Positions 23,806 through 34,989 of a DNA stretch of 64,000 nt are shown here, piece after piece. The stretch spans positions 248,001-312,000 of the forward strand of contig NTMA01000032.1 of the NCBI GenBank assembly GCA_002917075.1, in the 5' to 3' direction. This DNA comes from Hawksworthiomyces lignivorus (taxonomy: Eukaryota; Ascomycota; Sordariomycetes; Ophiostomatales; Ophiostomataceae). The position numbers and the translations under genes are program-made. A model generated the notes under the pieces. It ran no database searches. It saw only the letters and a program-made list of their open reading frames with translations, and had not been told where the DNA came from. Positions within the stretch are counted from its first letter, which is position 1. Every line of letters starts with the position of its first letter.

Positions 23806-26264
23806 TTATACACTACATAACGCCCGGGCTCGATGTTTTAAATCTGCTGAAGCCGGTTCACCTATTTGAAGAGCAATACCCATTCCTGCTCCATGATGCC
23901 ACAAAGCATGGCAGTGGAGCATCCAAAGACCCTCGTTATCCATGGGAAATCTTAGAACCACGTATCCCATACGTGGCACGTAAACTGTATCTTTTCGTAT
24001 AGGAGTTGCAGTATTCAAAGACGTTGCTGGTGGATGTGAGATATCAAATGGATTGTATGCTTCGTATTGGCCGCCTTGAGAAATGTAGGAAGATAACACG
24101 TAGAATTGGTGTCCATGCTATCAAAAGTTAGTTGTTTAATGTCAGAAATTTCCTGTCGAATGATATAATAGACTCAGGGTACGAAAAACCTACTAAGTGA
24201 AAAGGATGACCTTTTTCGTCAAGATTATTCAAAACTATATCCATCCATCTGTCCTCACCCGACTTTTGGTACCAAGGAACGATCCTAGAAAGATTGGCTG
24301 TCCCAAATACTGGTGGAGGTGTGACAGTTTCACCCCAGTTCTCGCGGTCCATTCCAAGTAGAGGTGGAGATTTGGGGTTTGTGACGAACCACGAAGAGTG
24401 GTTGACAACGCCCAGCGGCGCATTTCCATGAAAAGCTAGAATTTCCATTCTTGTGTAAAACACAGCCATCTCCGACGGCGTTTCCGGGATACCAACAGCC
24501 GTTTGACCCTGTGCTGTTGCAAGATCAAAATGCACTATTGGATCCAAGTGTGACTTGGCGGCATTGAAAGGAAACTCAGTAGAATCCTTTCTCCATGCCA
24601 AGTCGAATGATTGCGTAGGTGTAAGAGCGAAGTTCTTAAACTTTAGATTCCTGTATATCGAGTACTCTTGTTAGCTTGCATCTAAAATATTTCAGAAGGC
24701 TTCGTTCAAGCAACGGGTATCCATGCCTTACTCTTTATCAAGGATCACAATCATTTCGTTTGGATCGCGATCAATGGCGTTCTCTGACCGCTGAAGAAGA
24801 ACATCCATCCTTTCTCCTGGATACAGCACACCAACTGACTCTGATGGTGGCGCATCTGCAATGAGATTTCCACCGTCGACTTCGACCACTTTAAGTTCTG
24901 CAGCAGGCATAGCGATGCTGTACCCCGTCATAGCCCTAAAATTCTGTTAGCGAGTTTTGCCTCGAATAGCTTTTAGTATTCAAAGAAAACCATGGCTGTA
25001 ATAACAATTGAATTCACCGGTGGCAAGAGATTTGGATTACCGTACCCAGTGTTTACAAAACGTAGCCTTATTCGCTTGCCATATAGTTTCACCTTTGGCC
25101 TCTCAGCCAAAGTGCAATTGATGGGGAAAGCCTTAACCTCCATTGAACAATTAAAATAGCCCTTCCCATTTATTAGAAGAGAGTCCGGGGCAGGCTTTGC
25201 GGAACCGCAGATTGTAGTCAGTATTCGATGAAGCAGTTATCTCGAAAACACATGACTTACATCGAAAGCGAAATGTCGCGTATCTTCGTACCAGTCAAGA
25301 ACTGACTTAGCCTCTCTATGATACCAGTCGCCAACGAGAAAAATCTGCTCGGAGTCGTAATGGTATCTCGACCCGTTAGATGGATTCATGTCTCCCTCCG
25401 GTCTGTGGATGACGATACCTCCATACAGACCATCAGCGAGATGAACACTGGAATGGGCATGATACCTGCTTTGTTAGATTTGTTTAAAAATATAAATAGA
25501 ATAAATCTAACATACCAGAATGTGCCAGACTGTGAGTCTTCGATGCGAAACTTATACGTGAATGTTTGACTTGGCCCAATATCGCACTGAGTCAGACCAA
25601 CCACTCCATCCATATCATTGGCACCTGTCATATTTTATCAACGAGTGAACTCTGAAATAACTCTTTTGGTTAAATTTAACAAATCAAGACGAATTACGCT
25701 TACCCTTCATCGATAGACCGTGCCAATGGATAGATATACCCTCTCCATTGTCTGCTGAATTGGTAACCTCGATCTCCAGCGTATCACCAGACCGTGCTTC
25801 AATAACTGGGCCTGGAAATAGTCCTAAGGATTGGTAAGCCACTGTTTGGAAATGTACTTTTGATGCAAAGACTCACCATTGATATGATACACGGGCCTTC
25901 TCACACCGTCTGGAGCACACTCATCCAAAGTTATGTTCCACCGCAAGCTAATGGTTTTGGCCTCACGGAATACATGGTGTTCAGGGAATAGGATACTTCG
26001 CAGACCGTTCCTATCCTCTTCTATCTCTTCTGTGCTGAATTTATATCTGCTTTGCGATGGCACATTTTGGTTACCCGTATGCTGGTCGCCATTATGAGGT
26101 CTCACAAGGCTATGTGGCCAACCTTGGAATCCCTGGTAGTCTTTGTAATTATTGGTCAAGACGAGAAACACGATTGCAAGCGAAATAACCCCACCGGCGA
26201 TGTATGAAAAGCCTTTTGGTCTGCTTTGCCATGTTGCCCAGCCCGATTTCATATCTCGCTTCAT
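23806..26264 (-). CDS. Multicopper oxidase with N-terminal membrane anchor (8 exons)
   Basis: Model on the minus strand: exons 25877-26264, 25704-25823, 25516-25624, 25261-25465, 25046-25194, 24732-24935, 24194-24650 and 23806-24117, with introns of 50-110 bp, giving 647 residues. All four copper-binding motifs are present: HWHGLS, HAHSS, HPFHLHGHQFY (restored by splicing) and [12 protein letters not shown], the Met being the axial type-1 ligand. It should oxidise a phenol, a metal ion or a pigment precursor with reduction of O2 to water. A hydrophobic helix near residues 20-40 ([16 protein letters not shown]) after a short basic tail suggests a type II anchor in place of a cleaved signal. 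There is no C-terminal TM as in Fet3. It is divergent from the phospholipase C gene. Confidence 0.9.
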
Positions 26265-27196
26265 TGAAGGCGGTTTCACCAGCTACCAGTGAACACCAGC
26301 AGACCACATCGAAATGGCTGGTTCACAAAGATGACATGCAATAATGAATTTTTGGTCTGGGACAATTGCTTCAGAGGATTAGTTTTTTTTTTTTTTTTTG
26401 TTTTCTTAAAGTAAGATCACTCTAGCGCAGCTAACTTGCCGGTTTTGTGGACTGAAGCTCAACAAGGACCTCGAAATCTGTCGACGTTTCATTATGACAA
26501 AACAAATGTATGGGCTGATTAAAGGCAACCTCCTCCTTCCCCTTCACACTTACTTGTGGATTTCGGTGAGCGAGACGGACTAGGTAGGTGTTTATAACAG
26601 CACGTTGTCGCCTATGATTGGTTCTCTCTGCCCTTAGAGCCAAGTCGAAAAATCACCCTGGCTTGTTCACGTAGCACTGAAAACGGCATTTAGAATAGCG
26701 ATCTGCTTACATGCTTACCTCCTAGAGCGTTTTTGGCAGGTCTAACACAGTGGAATTGTTCCGACAACCCGGAAATATACTAAGTCCTAACATCTACATA
26801 CCATGAACCGCAACCCGCGATGCAAATCTGTTATACCTACGACCTTGCTGGGCAAGGCACCACGTGCAACCGAGCACGCTTTTTCGGTTGCCAAATCAAG
26901 ACAGAAAAGCGTGGGGCGCAACGAGGCTAGTTCTGCAGATGGTTTGCCGATGCCTCCGCTCCTCCATCATTCCTGCTGCTTTCCGCCTTCGCGAATAGTA
27001 AATTGCCAATTAGACACGCATAAGCAGTGGGTCAGGAAGCACTGTCTTTGAATTATCGCAGAAGACTGTCTTAGTGGTCAGCTTGAAGAGTATATCGTTA
27101 TTTAAGTATATTGATCTGTGCTCCTAGAGGGCCGCTGGAACACTTCTAGCTTCCAATGCATACAACCTCGTTAACCAGTGGGAGAGCTATCGCAAG
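26265..27196. other. Divergent promoter region (multicopper oxidase / phospholipase C)
   Basis: A 17-T run lies at 26383-26399, and a CACGTG hexamer at 26861-26866, about 330 bp before the phospholipase C start. The 82-codon frame at 26803 has no family-like content and is not called. Confidence 0.45.
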
Positions 27197-29646
27197 ATGC
27201 GTACCATAAGCCATCATGTAACGGCTTTTGCCGCCTTTGCGGCCGCAGTAAATGCTGGATCGCTAAAGGACATCAAGCATATTGTCCTTTTCATGCAAGA
27301 AAACAGATCCTTTAACCATGTGTGTAGAGGGTCTCTTGTCTACTAAGTATTTAACTAACAAATTCAATAACCTAGTACTTCGGCACGATGGCGGGAACGC
27401 GAAACTTTGCTGACCCCAACGTCCAAGTCAATGCAGACGGATACTCGACTTTCGAACAGTACGTAGCTAATTGATGGGCTCAATCGCATGCTTGAGGACT
27501 TATTAGATCATGCCGATTCTCATTAGTGTCCAGGCTCGTTGCTACGTCTCAGTCCACGAAAGCCAAGATTCTAAAACCATGGTATATCAATTACCTGGGA
27601 GGCGAGTGGGAAAATGCCACCCAGTGCATAACCGCTGGTTCCAACAGCTGGCAGGCAAATCACGCTGCTTGGCATGGTGGCCTTAACGACATGTGGGTTG
27701 AACAGAACACTGCGTTCAGCTCTGGCTACTTTACAAGAAAAGAACTTCCGGTCCACTGGGACATAGCTGAAGGCTGGACTGTCCTTGACATGAACACTGT
27801 AAGCAATTCGAGTGAAGATTGAGTATTGTATCCTTAAAGCTGAGGATGTGGTTTTTTTCTTAATTTTGACTGACCTGGAAACCCTTGGTCAGGAGAGCAT
27901 TTTAGCTGCGACTGATCCGAACCGAGTCCACTGGATGAGCGGCACTGTTAATGTTCCAGGCACGCCTACAAACCCCGATGGATCAGGCGGCATGATTCTT
28001 GACAACAATGCCACACCAGGTAGGTTAGGTAGGCATGCATAGAATTTCTTGTTTCCCTGTTAACTTGAGGCAGGGTGCGAGGCGCCGGGCTTCAATTGCT
28101 ACCCCTTTACTTGGAAAACGTTCCCAGAATACCTTGAGCAGGAAGGTATTAGCTGGCAAGTATTCCAGGACTTCGACAACTTTGAAGACAACATGCTGGC
28201 CTATTTTGTGCAATACCAGAACGCCCCTCCCGGCTCCGCCTTGAGGGAGAAGGGTAACCAGTACCCTGGCCTGGATGCCTTCTACGAGCGTGCTAGAAAT
28301 GGTACACTGCCGCAGGTCAGCTGGATTGTCGGCCCAGCTGAGCTGTCCGAACATCCTCCGTACATCCCCAGCGACGGTGCATGGCTACAGAAGCAGGTTG
28401 TTGATGCTGTCACATCTGGTCCTGCTTACAATCAGACGGCACTGTTCATCACTTATGACGGTAAGTGAAACTTCAAATTTTGTCCCGCACGTTAGCTGCG
28501 CTCTTGCATTTCTTTGATACGGACTACTAACTTTCTTTCGTCACAATCAGAAATTGGTGGCTGGGGTGACCATGTTGTTCCAATTGTTGCTCCGAACGGA
28601 ACTGCTGGCGAGTGGCTTGAGGATCCATACAAACAATATGGCTACGTTCCAGTCGGTCCTGGTAAATATCAATTAGGGAGATGCAGGCGTTACCCTTGCT
28701 AATAGATAGGAAAGGTTTCCGAGTTCCTGGCTACATTGTCTCTCCTTGGACACGGGGCGGCAAAGTATTCACTGAGCACTCTGATCACAGCTCTCACATT
28801 CGATTTGTGGAGGAATGGGCTGCAGCAAATGGCTACTCAGGCGTCGTGAGCGCGGAGCTTACCCCTTGGCGCCGTAGCCACATTTCGGACTTGGTGAATG
28901 CTTTTGATTTTGAAAATGTGAGTAATGAGAAATTACTGCAACAAGAATTGGTCATACTTTGAATGTCACATTACTGATCCTGACTCTAAATGAAATAGCC
29001 TGATTATTCAATCCCGCATATCTCTGACGTTGCTGCACCTCTGATGGAGCCTGATGTCCCCGGTGACTACTCTGGCAACTTCTCTCTGGGGTCTCTATCT
29101 GGCCCGTACATTGGTACTGCCAAGTGCGTATCATCGCACACGACTGCCCAGCCCCCTGTTCCCTATGGAGACGACAACACCAATCTTAATCTCACACAGC
29201 TTCCTGAGGAGGGCTTCAAGGAAGTCCGCGGTTTACTAACCGAAGGCCGCTATTTAACATTTGAGATGGCTGGTCTCGCCCTCAGTAATGAGGATGGTGA
29301 AAAAGTAGTAGCTACGCCCGCTACGCAAAATCACGAGGATATTTACCAGCGGTGGATTGTTCACGTGCAAGGTATTGAGAGCGAGAGCGAGGTGTTCCAC
29401 ATCCAGTCTGCTGTTGACAAGAAGTACCTATCAGCAAACCTCGGAAGCCTCACCTCGGATGCAGCAGATGCCCAGAACTTTACCATTTCATTTAATTCTG
29501 CTGGTTCATCTTACAAGGTTGGAATAGGAGCTCTTAATGCCTTCGTCAGTCTATTGCCGGCAGCTGGCAAAGGCTCTGGGAGTGTTAAGTTTGGCGGCTG
29601 CCCTAGAGACATATTTAAGCTTTACTCTGTCTCATACAATAGCTGA
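27197..29646 (+). CDS. Secreted phospholipase C / acid phosphatase-family phosphoesterase (8 exons)
   Basis: Model: exons 27197-27319, 27376-27458, 27534-27798, 27893-28019, 28074-28460, 28551-28661, 28715-28917 and 28999-29646, giving 648 residues. Residues 1-20 form a signal peptide ending near AVNA. Hallmarks of the phosphoesterase family (PF04185, non-haemolytic PLC type) are QENRSFNHYFGTM at the start, DMWVEQN, FITYDEIGGWGDHV and TEHSDHSSHIRFVEE with metal-binding His and Asp, plus a C-terminal domain. The enzyme would release phosphorylated headgroups from phospholipids outside the cell. A related reading is an acid phosphatase of the same superfamily. Introns interrupt conserved motifs and every join restores them, which supports the model. 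Confidence 0.9.
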
Positions 29647-30249
29647 TTGTAGCCGAAGACTAAGACGCGGCGTGTACGTGCATCGAGGCTGTGTAGCGCC
29701 GTTTAAATTGCTAAAGAGGCTTTTTCGCTTAGCTTTCTTATGCAATCGCTAACAATCAAGAGTATCGTACGCAAATTGTTGCGACGAAACTGAGAAACGT
29801 CATGTTGAAATGCAGAGGCTGAGATTCAAATACACAGATTCTTATTTTATTGCCAGTTCACTCAATAATTCTTGACGAAAAAAGTTCACAATTTACTTTC
29901 TATAGAGCCAACTTTATATCACAGAGATTTATGGAAGTTCCTTTCTGGGCAAACACATTAGCTTATGGAGTCAGCATTGATAAAGTTGATAACACCAAGT
30001 GCAAATAAAAAGATTTGTTTAAATTTTTGGCGCATGCTTTAACACTTAGAATTCTACTTTCTGCAATGGTTTTTGACTAAACATGCAAAACTAAAAAATC
30101 AATATAAATATTATAGCTAAGCACAATCATATCAAGAGCACACGATGCCTACTTCAACAATTGGCACAATTTAAACAATCTATTGTCTAAGGTTGACCTT
30201 GATTCGCGACCAATGCCAGAAAGCCTTCATATTTGCTGACATGGTCTTC
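29647..30249. other. Convergent intergenic region
   Basis: This 603-bp stretch is strongly A+T-rich and lies between the phospholipase C gene and the small DUF3632-like gene. No gene seen. Confidence 0.5.
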
Positions 30250-30612
30250 TCATTTCTTCGCCGCCTCTTCGACCTTGTCTATCTTATCGGCAGCTTCTAG
30301 CATTCTGTTGATTAGAGTCGTATCGGTGATATTGTAGGTGCTTGGGTCTGCTGCAATCTCGGAGAAACGCCTTTTCCAGAATTGCCAATGCTTAAGACTG
30401 AATGGAGCAATGTCTTCAGAGCAGTTTGATCCAACGCTGAATTCAATAAGAGCATATTCTGGGATAGGCTCATCTGACATTAGAAAGTTGTAGAAGGCTA
30501 CTGCAGTGAAGAAGATATACCCTGTGCAACTCCATAGGGCATTGGGCATCGACTCATTTCCTTTCCACTCTTTCGGTTCCCCATTTTCAAATGTGTCGCG
30601 AAACTGGTCCAT
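30250..30612 (-). CDS. Small DUF3632-like protein
   Basis: ATG-started frame of 120 residues with no intron. The central hydrophobic stretch (ALWSCTGYIFFTAVAFYNFLM) and the motif FSLKHWQFWKRRFSEIA, followed by a predicted helix LINRMLEAADKI, resemble the C-terminal half of the fungal DUF3632 family. Those proteins are usually over 200 residues and have no known function. This copy is therefore short: either a compact paralogue or a truncated gene. Neighbours give no hint of a role. Confidence 0.55.
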   Translation of the reverse strand: MDQFRDTFENGEPKEWKGNESMPNALWSCTGYIFFTAVAFYNFLMSDEPIPEYALIEFSVGSNCSEDIAPFSLKHWQFWKRRFSEIAADPSTYNITDTTLINRMLEAADKIDKVEEAAKK

Positions 30613-31522
30613 AGCGTGGCGCCTATATTTTCTTAATAAAACTTCGTGTCTAGCCTAGCTAGGAATAAATTATAGTTTCTCCATAGAGTTGGGTCTATTT
30701 TTGTTAGTAAATGCATTGATACCTAGGTAGATTGTTAAATCAGTGTGTTTGTATTAAAACACGAAAAATGAAATATAAAAAAAGACAAAGTGAAAGATTG
30801 ATCTGAACCAAAATGGGATCTAGGACGTGAAGGAAGAAGCAAGCGAGGAACCAGTCTAGAAGTGGGGCGAGTGAATCTCCGAAGGCTTTTAAGTTTCCCA
30901 TAACAGCTAAAAGTAAATGAGAAGAGAATTACACATTAATTGGGAACAGGCGAGGGCTTAATCTGAACACATACCCGAACATTCCCACGAGCGACTACCA
31001 TTCCTGCTCTCAATGAGAACTGGCCTCTATCTGCAGCGTCGACAATTGTTTTATCCTATCGCCTATAACGCCGTATAGGCTAGTATTTCCATAGCCTTAA
31101 ACATAAAAGAACCAGTGACTATATTAAAGCCGAGTATTATGGGTTTCATCGTGAGAGAGAGCGAGTTCTTGTACGCAGTCTTATCGTTGTTTTTTATGTC
31201 ACATTGATAGCTTTGGATGATTGGCTTCCCTCAAAAACCGGTGGAGCCACCACCAAGGAGATGCAAGCCCCAAGAGTCAGACTGAAGTAGACTGGTCTGC
31301 TAAGCTGGCCACCAAAACGGAGATCTGGAACTAGCGCCTAGACCACAAAACAGAGCTTACCCCATGTCCTTCAAGTACCCAGCGAAAGGCCAAACAGACT
31401 CGACGACTGCCGGAAGAACGACTTACGGTTGTCAAATCTCTCGCCTATGACTTGAAGGAAGTATACTCTGCGAACATTTCTCACCTGCGTTCTCGGGTTC
31501 TCTTTTTTTCTTTAAGGCATCA
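30613..31522. other. Divergent promoter region before HET gene
   Basis: 910 bp with a pyrimidine-rich tract just before the HET ATG (TTCTCTTTTTTTCTTTAAGG). No gene seen. Confidence 0.45.
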
Positions 31523-33535
31523 ATGAGGTTTTTAAACACCAAAACCCTCAGCTTCGAGGAGTCTGCCGGGGATCGACCCCGAGATGGCGCGCCCTACGCA
31601 ATACTGTCGCACACATGGGGCCAGGGAGAAGTCTCGTTTGCGCACCACGCCAGCGGCCAGAGCTGGTCTGAGAACGGCTACCAAAAGCTGCGCAGCTGCT
31701 GCAAGCTCGCGGCGTCCGAGGGGTTCGGTCACGTCTGGATTGACACCTGCTGCATCGACAAGGCGTCGAGCGCCGAGCTCTCCGAGGCCATCAACTCCAT
31801 GTTCCAGTGGTACCGCAACGCGGCCGTCTGCTACGCCTACCTGAGCGACGTGGACAGCGCGGAGGACCCCGCGGACGAAGCGGCCTCCTTTGCGCGGAGC
31901 CGGTGGTTCACTCGCGGGTGGACACTGCAGGAGCTGCTCGCTCCGGCCGAGGTGGTCTTTCTGGGAGCCGACTGGGCCGAGATCGGCACCAAGGCGTCGC
32001 TCTGCGCCACCGTGTCGAGAATCACGCGGATCGACGAGCGCGTCCTGCGCGAGGGCAACTGGAGCGGGTACAGCGTGGCGCAGAAAATGTCCTGGGCCGC
32101 CGGGCGACAGACGACACGGCCCGAAGACGAGGCTTACTGCCTCATGGGCCTGTTCGGCGTCAACATGCCCCTGCTCTACGGAGAGGGAAACAAGGCGTTC
32201 TCGCGCCTGCAGCAGGAGATCTTGCGCGTCTCCGCCGACCAGTCTATTTTTGCCTGGTCCTATCTCGACGCCGACCAGCCTCACTTGCGGCACTCGGGCT
32301 TGATGGCGCCGTCGCCCAAGCATTTCCGAGATGCGTCCCGTATACGGCTCATGGAGTTCGATGCAGAGCACGAGAGCCTCTTCGAGGTTGTCAACCAGCT
32401 CATTCGGATGAATCTTCGTGTCATAAACAAAGTCGAGGCATTGGAATTGCGGACCCTGTTGGCCAAGCCATTGTGTTACCAGATTGTCGAGGTGCTGGCG
32501 AATAACGACAAAAGCTACGCCAATGCACAACATCAACCCCCGTCGCTTTCGACACCTTCAATACAGCATGACTCTCTTGAGAAAACACCACCACAGGTGC
32601 TCGTCGTCCCACCGCAGATCGCCATCGAAGCACCAGATAGCGACCCAGAAACTATGGCCCACCGGCTGGACAATACAATTCAATTCTCTCGCTCCGCTGC
32701 AGATGGTCCCATCAATACTGGTCATGCCGCAGATCCGCTCCAAGAAGCCAATTGTACAGACTGGTGCCACTACATATACGAGCCTGCCATGGTTGTGCCG
32801 CTTCGATGCCAGATCGAAGGTCACCAGCTGGGCATTATCCTCTCTCAGGGGCCAACGGGACATGTCGGCGTGAGGGCCCTCTCGCGCCTGCACAGACCAT
32901 CGCTGGTAAGCTTGAACGCCGCTGTCGTTCTGAGTCTAGGATCTTTGGTTACCGAATATGTCGTCATCTCACCGAAACCTGCTCCTGTCGCTAACAACTA
33001 CTTAACGGATCGACAACGCCGCTGGCCCCGAGTCCGCATCGAGAACCTACTGGCAGTGGGCTATGATGTTGACCACAATTATTTGCTAGGGTGGGACTTC
33101 CAGGTGCCCAGCTCAACGTTCGTCCCGAGTCCACTAGCCTCCTTCCTAAGCATGCCATTTCTGCTCGCTTTTCATAAGTCTCGAAAAGACTCAGAATATC
33201 CAATCTTCTCGCTGTGCATCGTCAAATACATATCAGGCGAGGCACTGCATTGCCAAGTTGAGGTGTACCAGAGCGACGCAGCGAGGATGCTGGAATACGA
33301 CTTGTATTTATTTGATCTGTCGGTTATGCGGCGGGCCCAGGTCCCTCTCGGTAACGGAGCTGGAGTCGTCATCATTTTTAGAGAAGTACCAGGCCAGGAG
33401 TTTGTGAGTTTGTCAATCGAACCGCTGGTGGTCGGGGGCAGGTATCTGGTAGAGAAAGCGACTCACCACTCTACGGTAGGTGGTTGGCTGCATGAAAAAA
33501 GGTCGACAGAATACGCAGTCAGACCCGAATCATGA
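31523..33535 (+). CDS. HET-domain (heterokaryon incompatibility) protein
   Basis: Intronless, 670 residues. The HET domain (PF06985) opens with YAILSHTWG at residues 25-33, then GFGHVWIDTCCIDK and SRWFTRGWTLQELLAP. A DUF8212-like segment follows: AQKMSWAAGRQTTRPEDEAY and LMGLFGVNMPLLYGEG. The rest is variable, with a Pro/Ser/Gln-rich linker and a beta-rich C-terminal half containing no known domain. HET proteins trigger cell death after fusion of unlike strains. Partners are usually polymorphic sensor genes; none is certain here. The gene is tail-to-tail with a decayed HET gene. Confidence 0.9.
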   Translation: MRFLNTKTLSFEESAGDRPRDGAPYAILSHTWGQGEVSFAHHASGQSWSENGYQKLRSCCKLAASEGFGHVWIDTCCIDKASSAELSEAINSMFQWYRNAAVCYAYLSDVDSAEDPADEAASFARSRWFTRGWTLQELLAPAEVVFLGADWAEIGTKASLCATVSRITRIDERVLREGNWSGYSVAQKMSWAAGRQTTRPEDEAYCLMGLFGVNMPLLYGEGNKAFSRLQQEILRVSADQSIFAWSYLDADQPHLRHSGLMAPSPKHFRDASRIRLMEFDAEHESLFEVVNQLIRMNLRVINKVEALELRTLLAKPLCYQIVEVLANNDKSYANAQHQPPSLSTPSIQHDSLEKTPPQVLVVPPQIAIEAPDSDPETMAHRLDNTIQFSRSAADGPINTGHAADPLQEANCTDWCHYIYEPAMVVPLRCQIEGHQLGIILSQGPTGHVGVRALSRLHRPSLVSLNAAVVLSLGSLVTEYVVISPKPAPVANNYLTDRQRRWPRVRIENLLAVGYDVDHNYLLGWDFQVPSSTFVPSPLASFLSMPFLLAFHKSRKDSEYPIFSLCIVKYISGEALHCQVEVYQSDAARMLEYDLYLFDLSVMRRAQVPLGNGAGVVIIFREVPGQEFVSLSIEPLVVGGRYLVEKATHHSTVGGWLHEKRSTEYAVRPES

Positions 33536-33707
33536 TTTAGAAGTCTTTCGCCAACAACTCGGAGACATAAAATGTACATTTTGCACAGCTTACCTACATA
33601 AGCTAGCTTCCGACAGAAAGAGGGCACCGCTGGGCGGCGAGCGCCGCCCGCACCGCGAGATCGCGCGCAAGATGTACCTCCTGGTGTTGGCCATAAAATT
33701 GGAAAAT

Positions 33708-34989
33708 TTATACTAGCACTAGCTGTCGACGATCCGGGATAGACTCCACCCAAGCCTTGTCCAAGCCATTGTCCCAGTCCCAGCCTTGGAAATAGGTTAT
33801 CCTCTCGTGATGACCTTTTTGCTCATCAACGCATCGAAGGACCAAGCAGCATGCTAGCACGGCCCACTTGTCATCCTTTGGGTTGGCGGGATCAACTTCG
33901 CCAAGGGAGCTGCAGTCAAACAAAAGGCAGAGCACATCTGAAGCCGCCAATATGCTGTCGTCGAACAAGTAGTCGGGGAGAATGGTGACGAGCCTCTGCC
34001 GCTGCACTTGAAGGCCATACCTTCCTCCTTCCCCTCCGTCCTAAGTTAGCAGACGTGTCTTCGCGGCGGGCGTAAGCGACGACCCTTCTACGGCCTCGGA
34101 CCACGCCGCGCCGTGCAGCATCGTGGCCGCGAAGACGGATCCTGCTACGGTAAGCTCGGCCTTATCGACATACCCCATGTATATGTCACCACTGCGGACC
34201 GCCGAGTACTCGCCAAGCTCGATCTCGCTCGTACTCAAGCCCCAGAAGCTGACGCTACCGCCCGTTGAGGCCCACGACCACGGTGGGGCGCCGATGTCGA
34301 GCCGGGCGGCGGCGAGCTTTCGCGGCGCTAGAAGAGCGCGGTTGCGAGGACCTCGATCCATATGCCCACGATGTAGGCCCAGCCAAACGCCTCTCCAAAG
34401 GCCCGGGCAATGCTGGCTAGCGCTGGCAGCCAACATCTGGCAAGGGGGAAGTCGCGGTCCGCGTACTCGTTGACAATGGTCTCCCAGGTGACAGCCGTCT
34501 TGTAGGCGCCGCGCGACGCGGTGTCGTCAAAGCCGTAACGGCCGCACTCGCAGGCGCTGGTCGCCCCGGCGCCCCGCCAGCGGGACGCCGCCGGTCAGGC
34601 AGGGATGCACGGCCTGCCGGTCGTCGTGCAGCTGCCCGGGAGGGGGGGAGGGGGGGGATGCAGAACTCGAGCCGCCAGCATGGGTCCTCCAGCTGCAGCT
34701 CCGGCACGGCGTCATCCCGCGGGCTCCACCACCCGGTCGTCTGCGCCGCCGGCGCGCCGTGCGCCCGCAGGTGTGCCACAATGGCCCGGTAGTATGCGCA
34801 GCCCCTGCCGGCCGAGCGCGTCAGGTCCGCAAAGGAGAACTCGCGCGCATCAGTGCGGTAGAAGACCTCGCGCCAGTCAGGGCCAATGTCGGCGGCGAGG
34901 GGCCTGGCGCGGCCGTCCAGCTCAAAGACACAGACGATGCAGCGGCGGGTCTTGCCGGCCAGCCGCCGCCGCACAGTCTGGCGCATCAT
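33708..34989 (-). pseudogene. Decayed HET-family gene
   Basis: Family-like pieces are scattered over different frames of the minus strand. The N-terminal part starts at an ATG at 34989 and stays in one frame as far as the G/C-run near 34640. The family stretch TWETIVNEYADRDFPLARCW, close to the usual post-HET motif, lies in another frame and meets a stop after WIEVLATALF. The SWAST motif (APPWSWASTGGSVSFWG) lies in a third, ending at a TAG near 34045. After that TAG the typical HET tail (TILPDYLFDD, then VLRCVDEQ) continues to 33708. The LSHxWG core of the HET domain is missing. Frameshifts, a stop and a core deletion support a pseudogene; sequencing error at the G/C-run could explain only one break. 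Confidence 0.75.
34638..34657 (+). repeat. G-run (G3-A-G7-A-G8) inside HET pseudogene
   Basis: Eighteen G in twenty bases on the plus strand. It could form a G-quadruplex and is a likely slippage or sequencing-error point. The reading frame of the pseudogene loses family similarity at this place. Confidence 0.8.

Noticed and set aside
26803..27051. 82-codon open frame in the oxidase/phospholipase intergenic region
   Set aside because: No domain, signal or splice support; composition like the surrounding intergenic DNA.
31532..32536. 334-codon open frame opposite the HET gene
   Set aside because: A G+C-rich antisense shadow; the plus strand carries an unmistakable HET domain.
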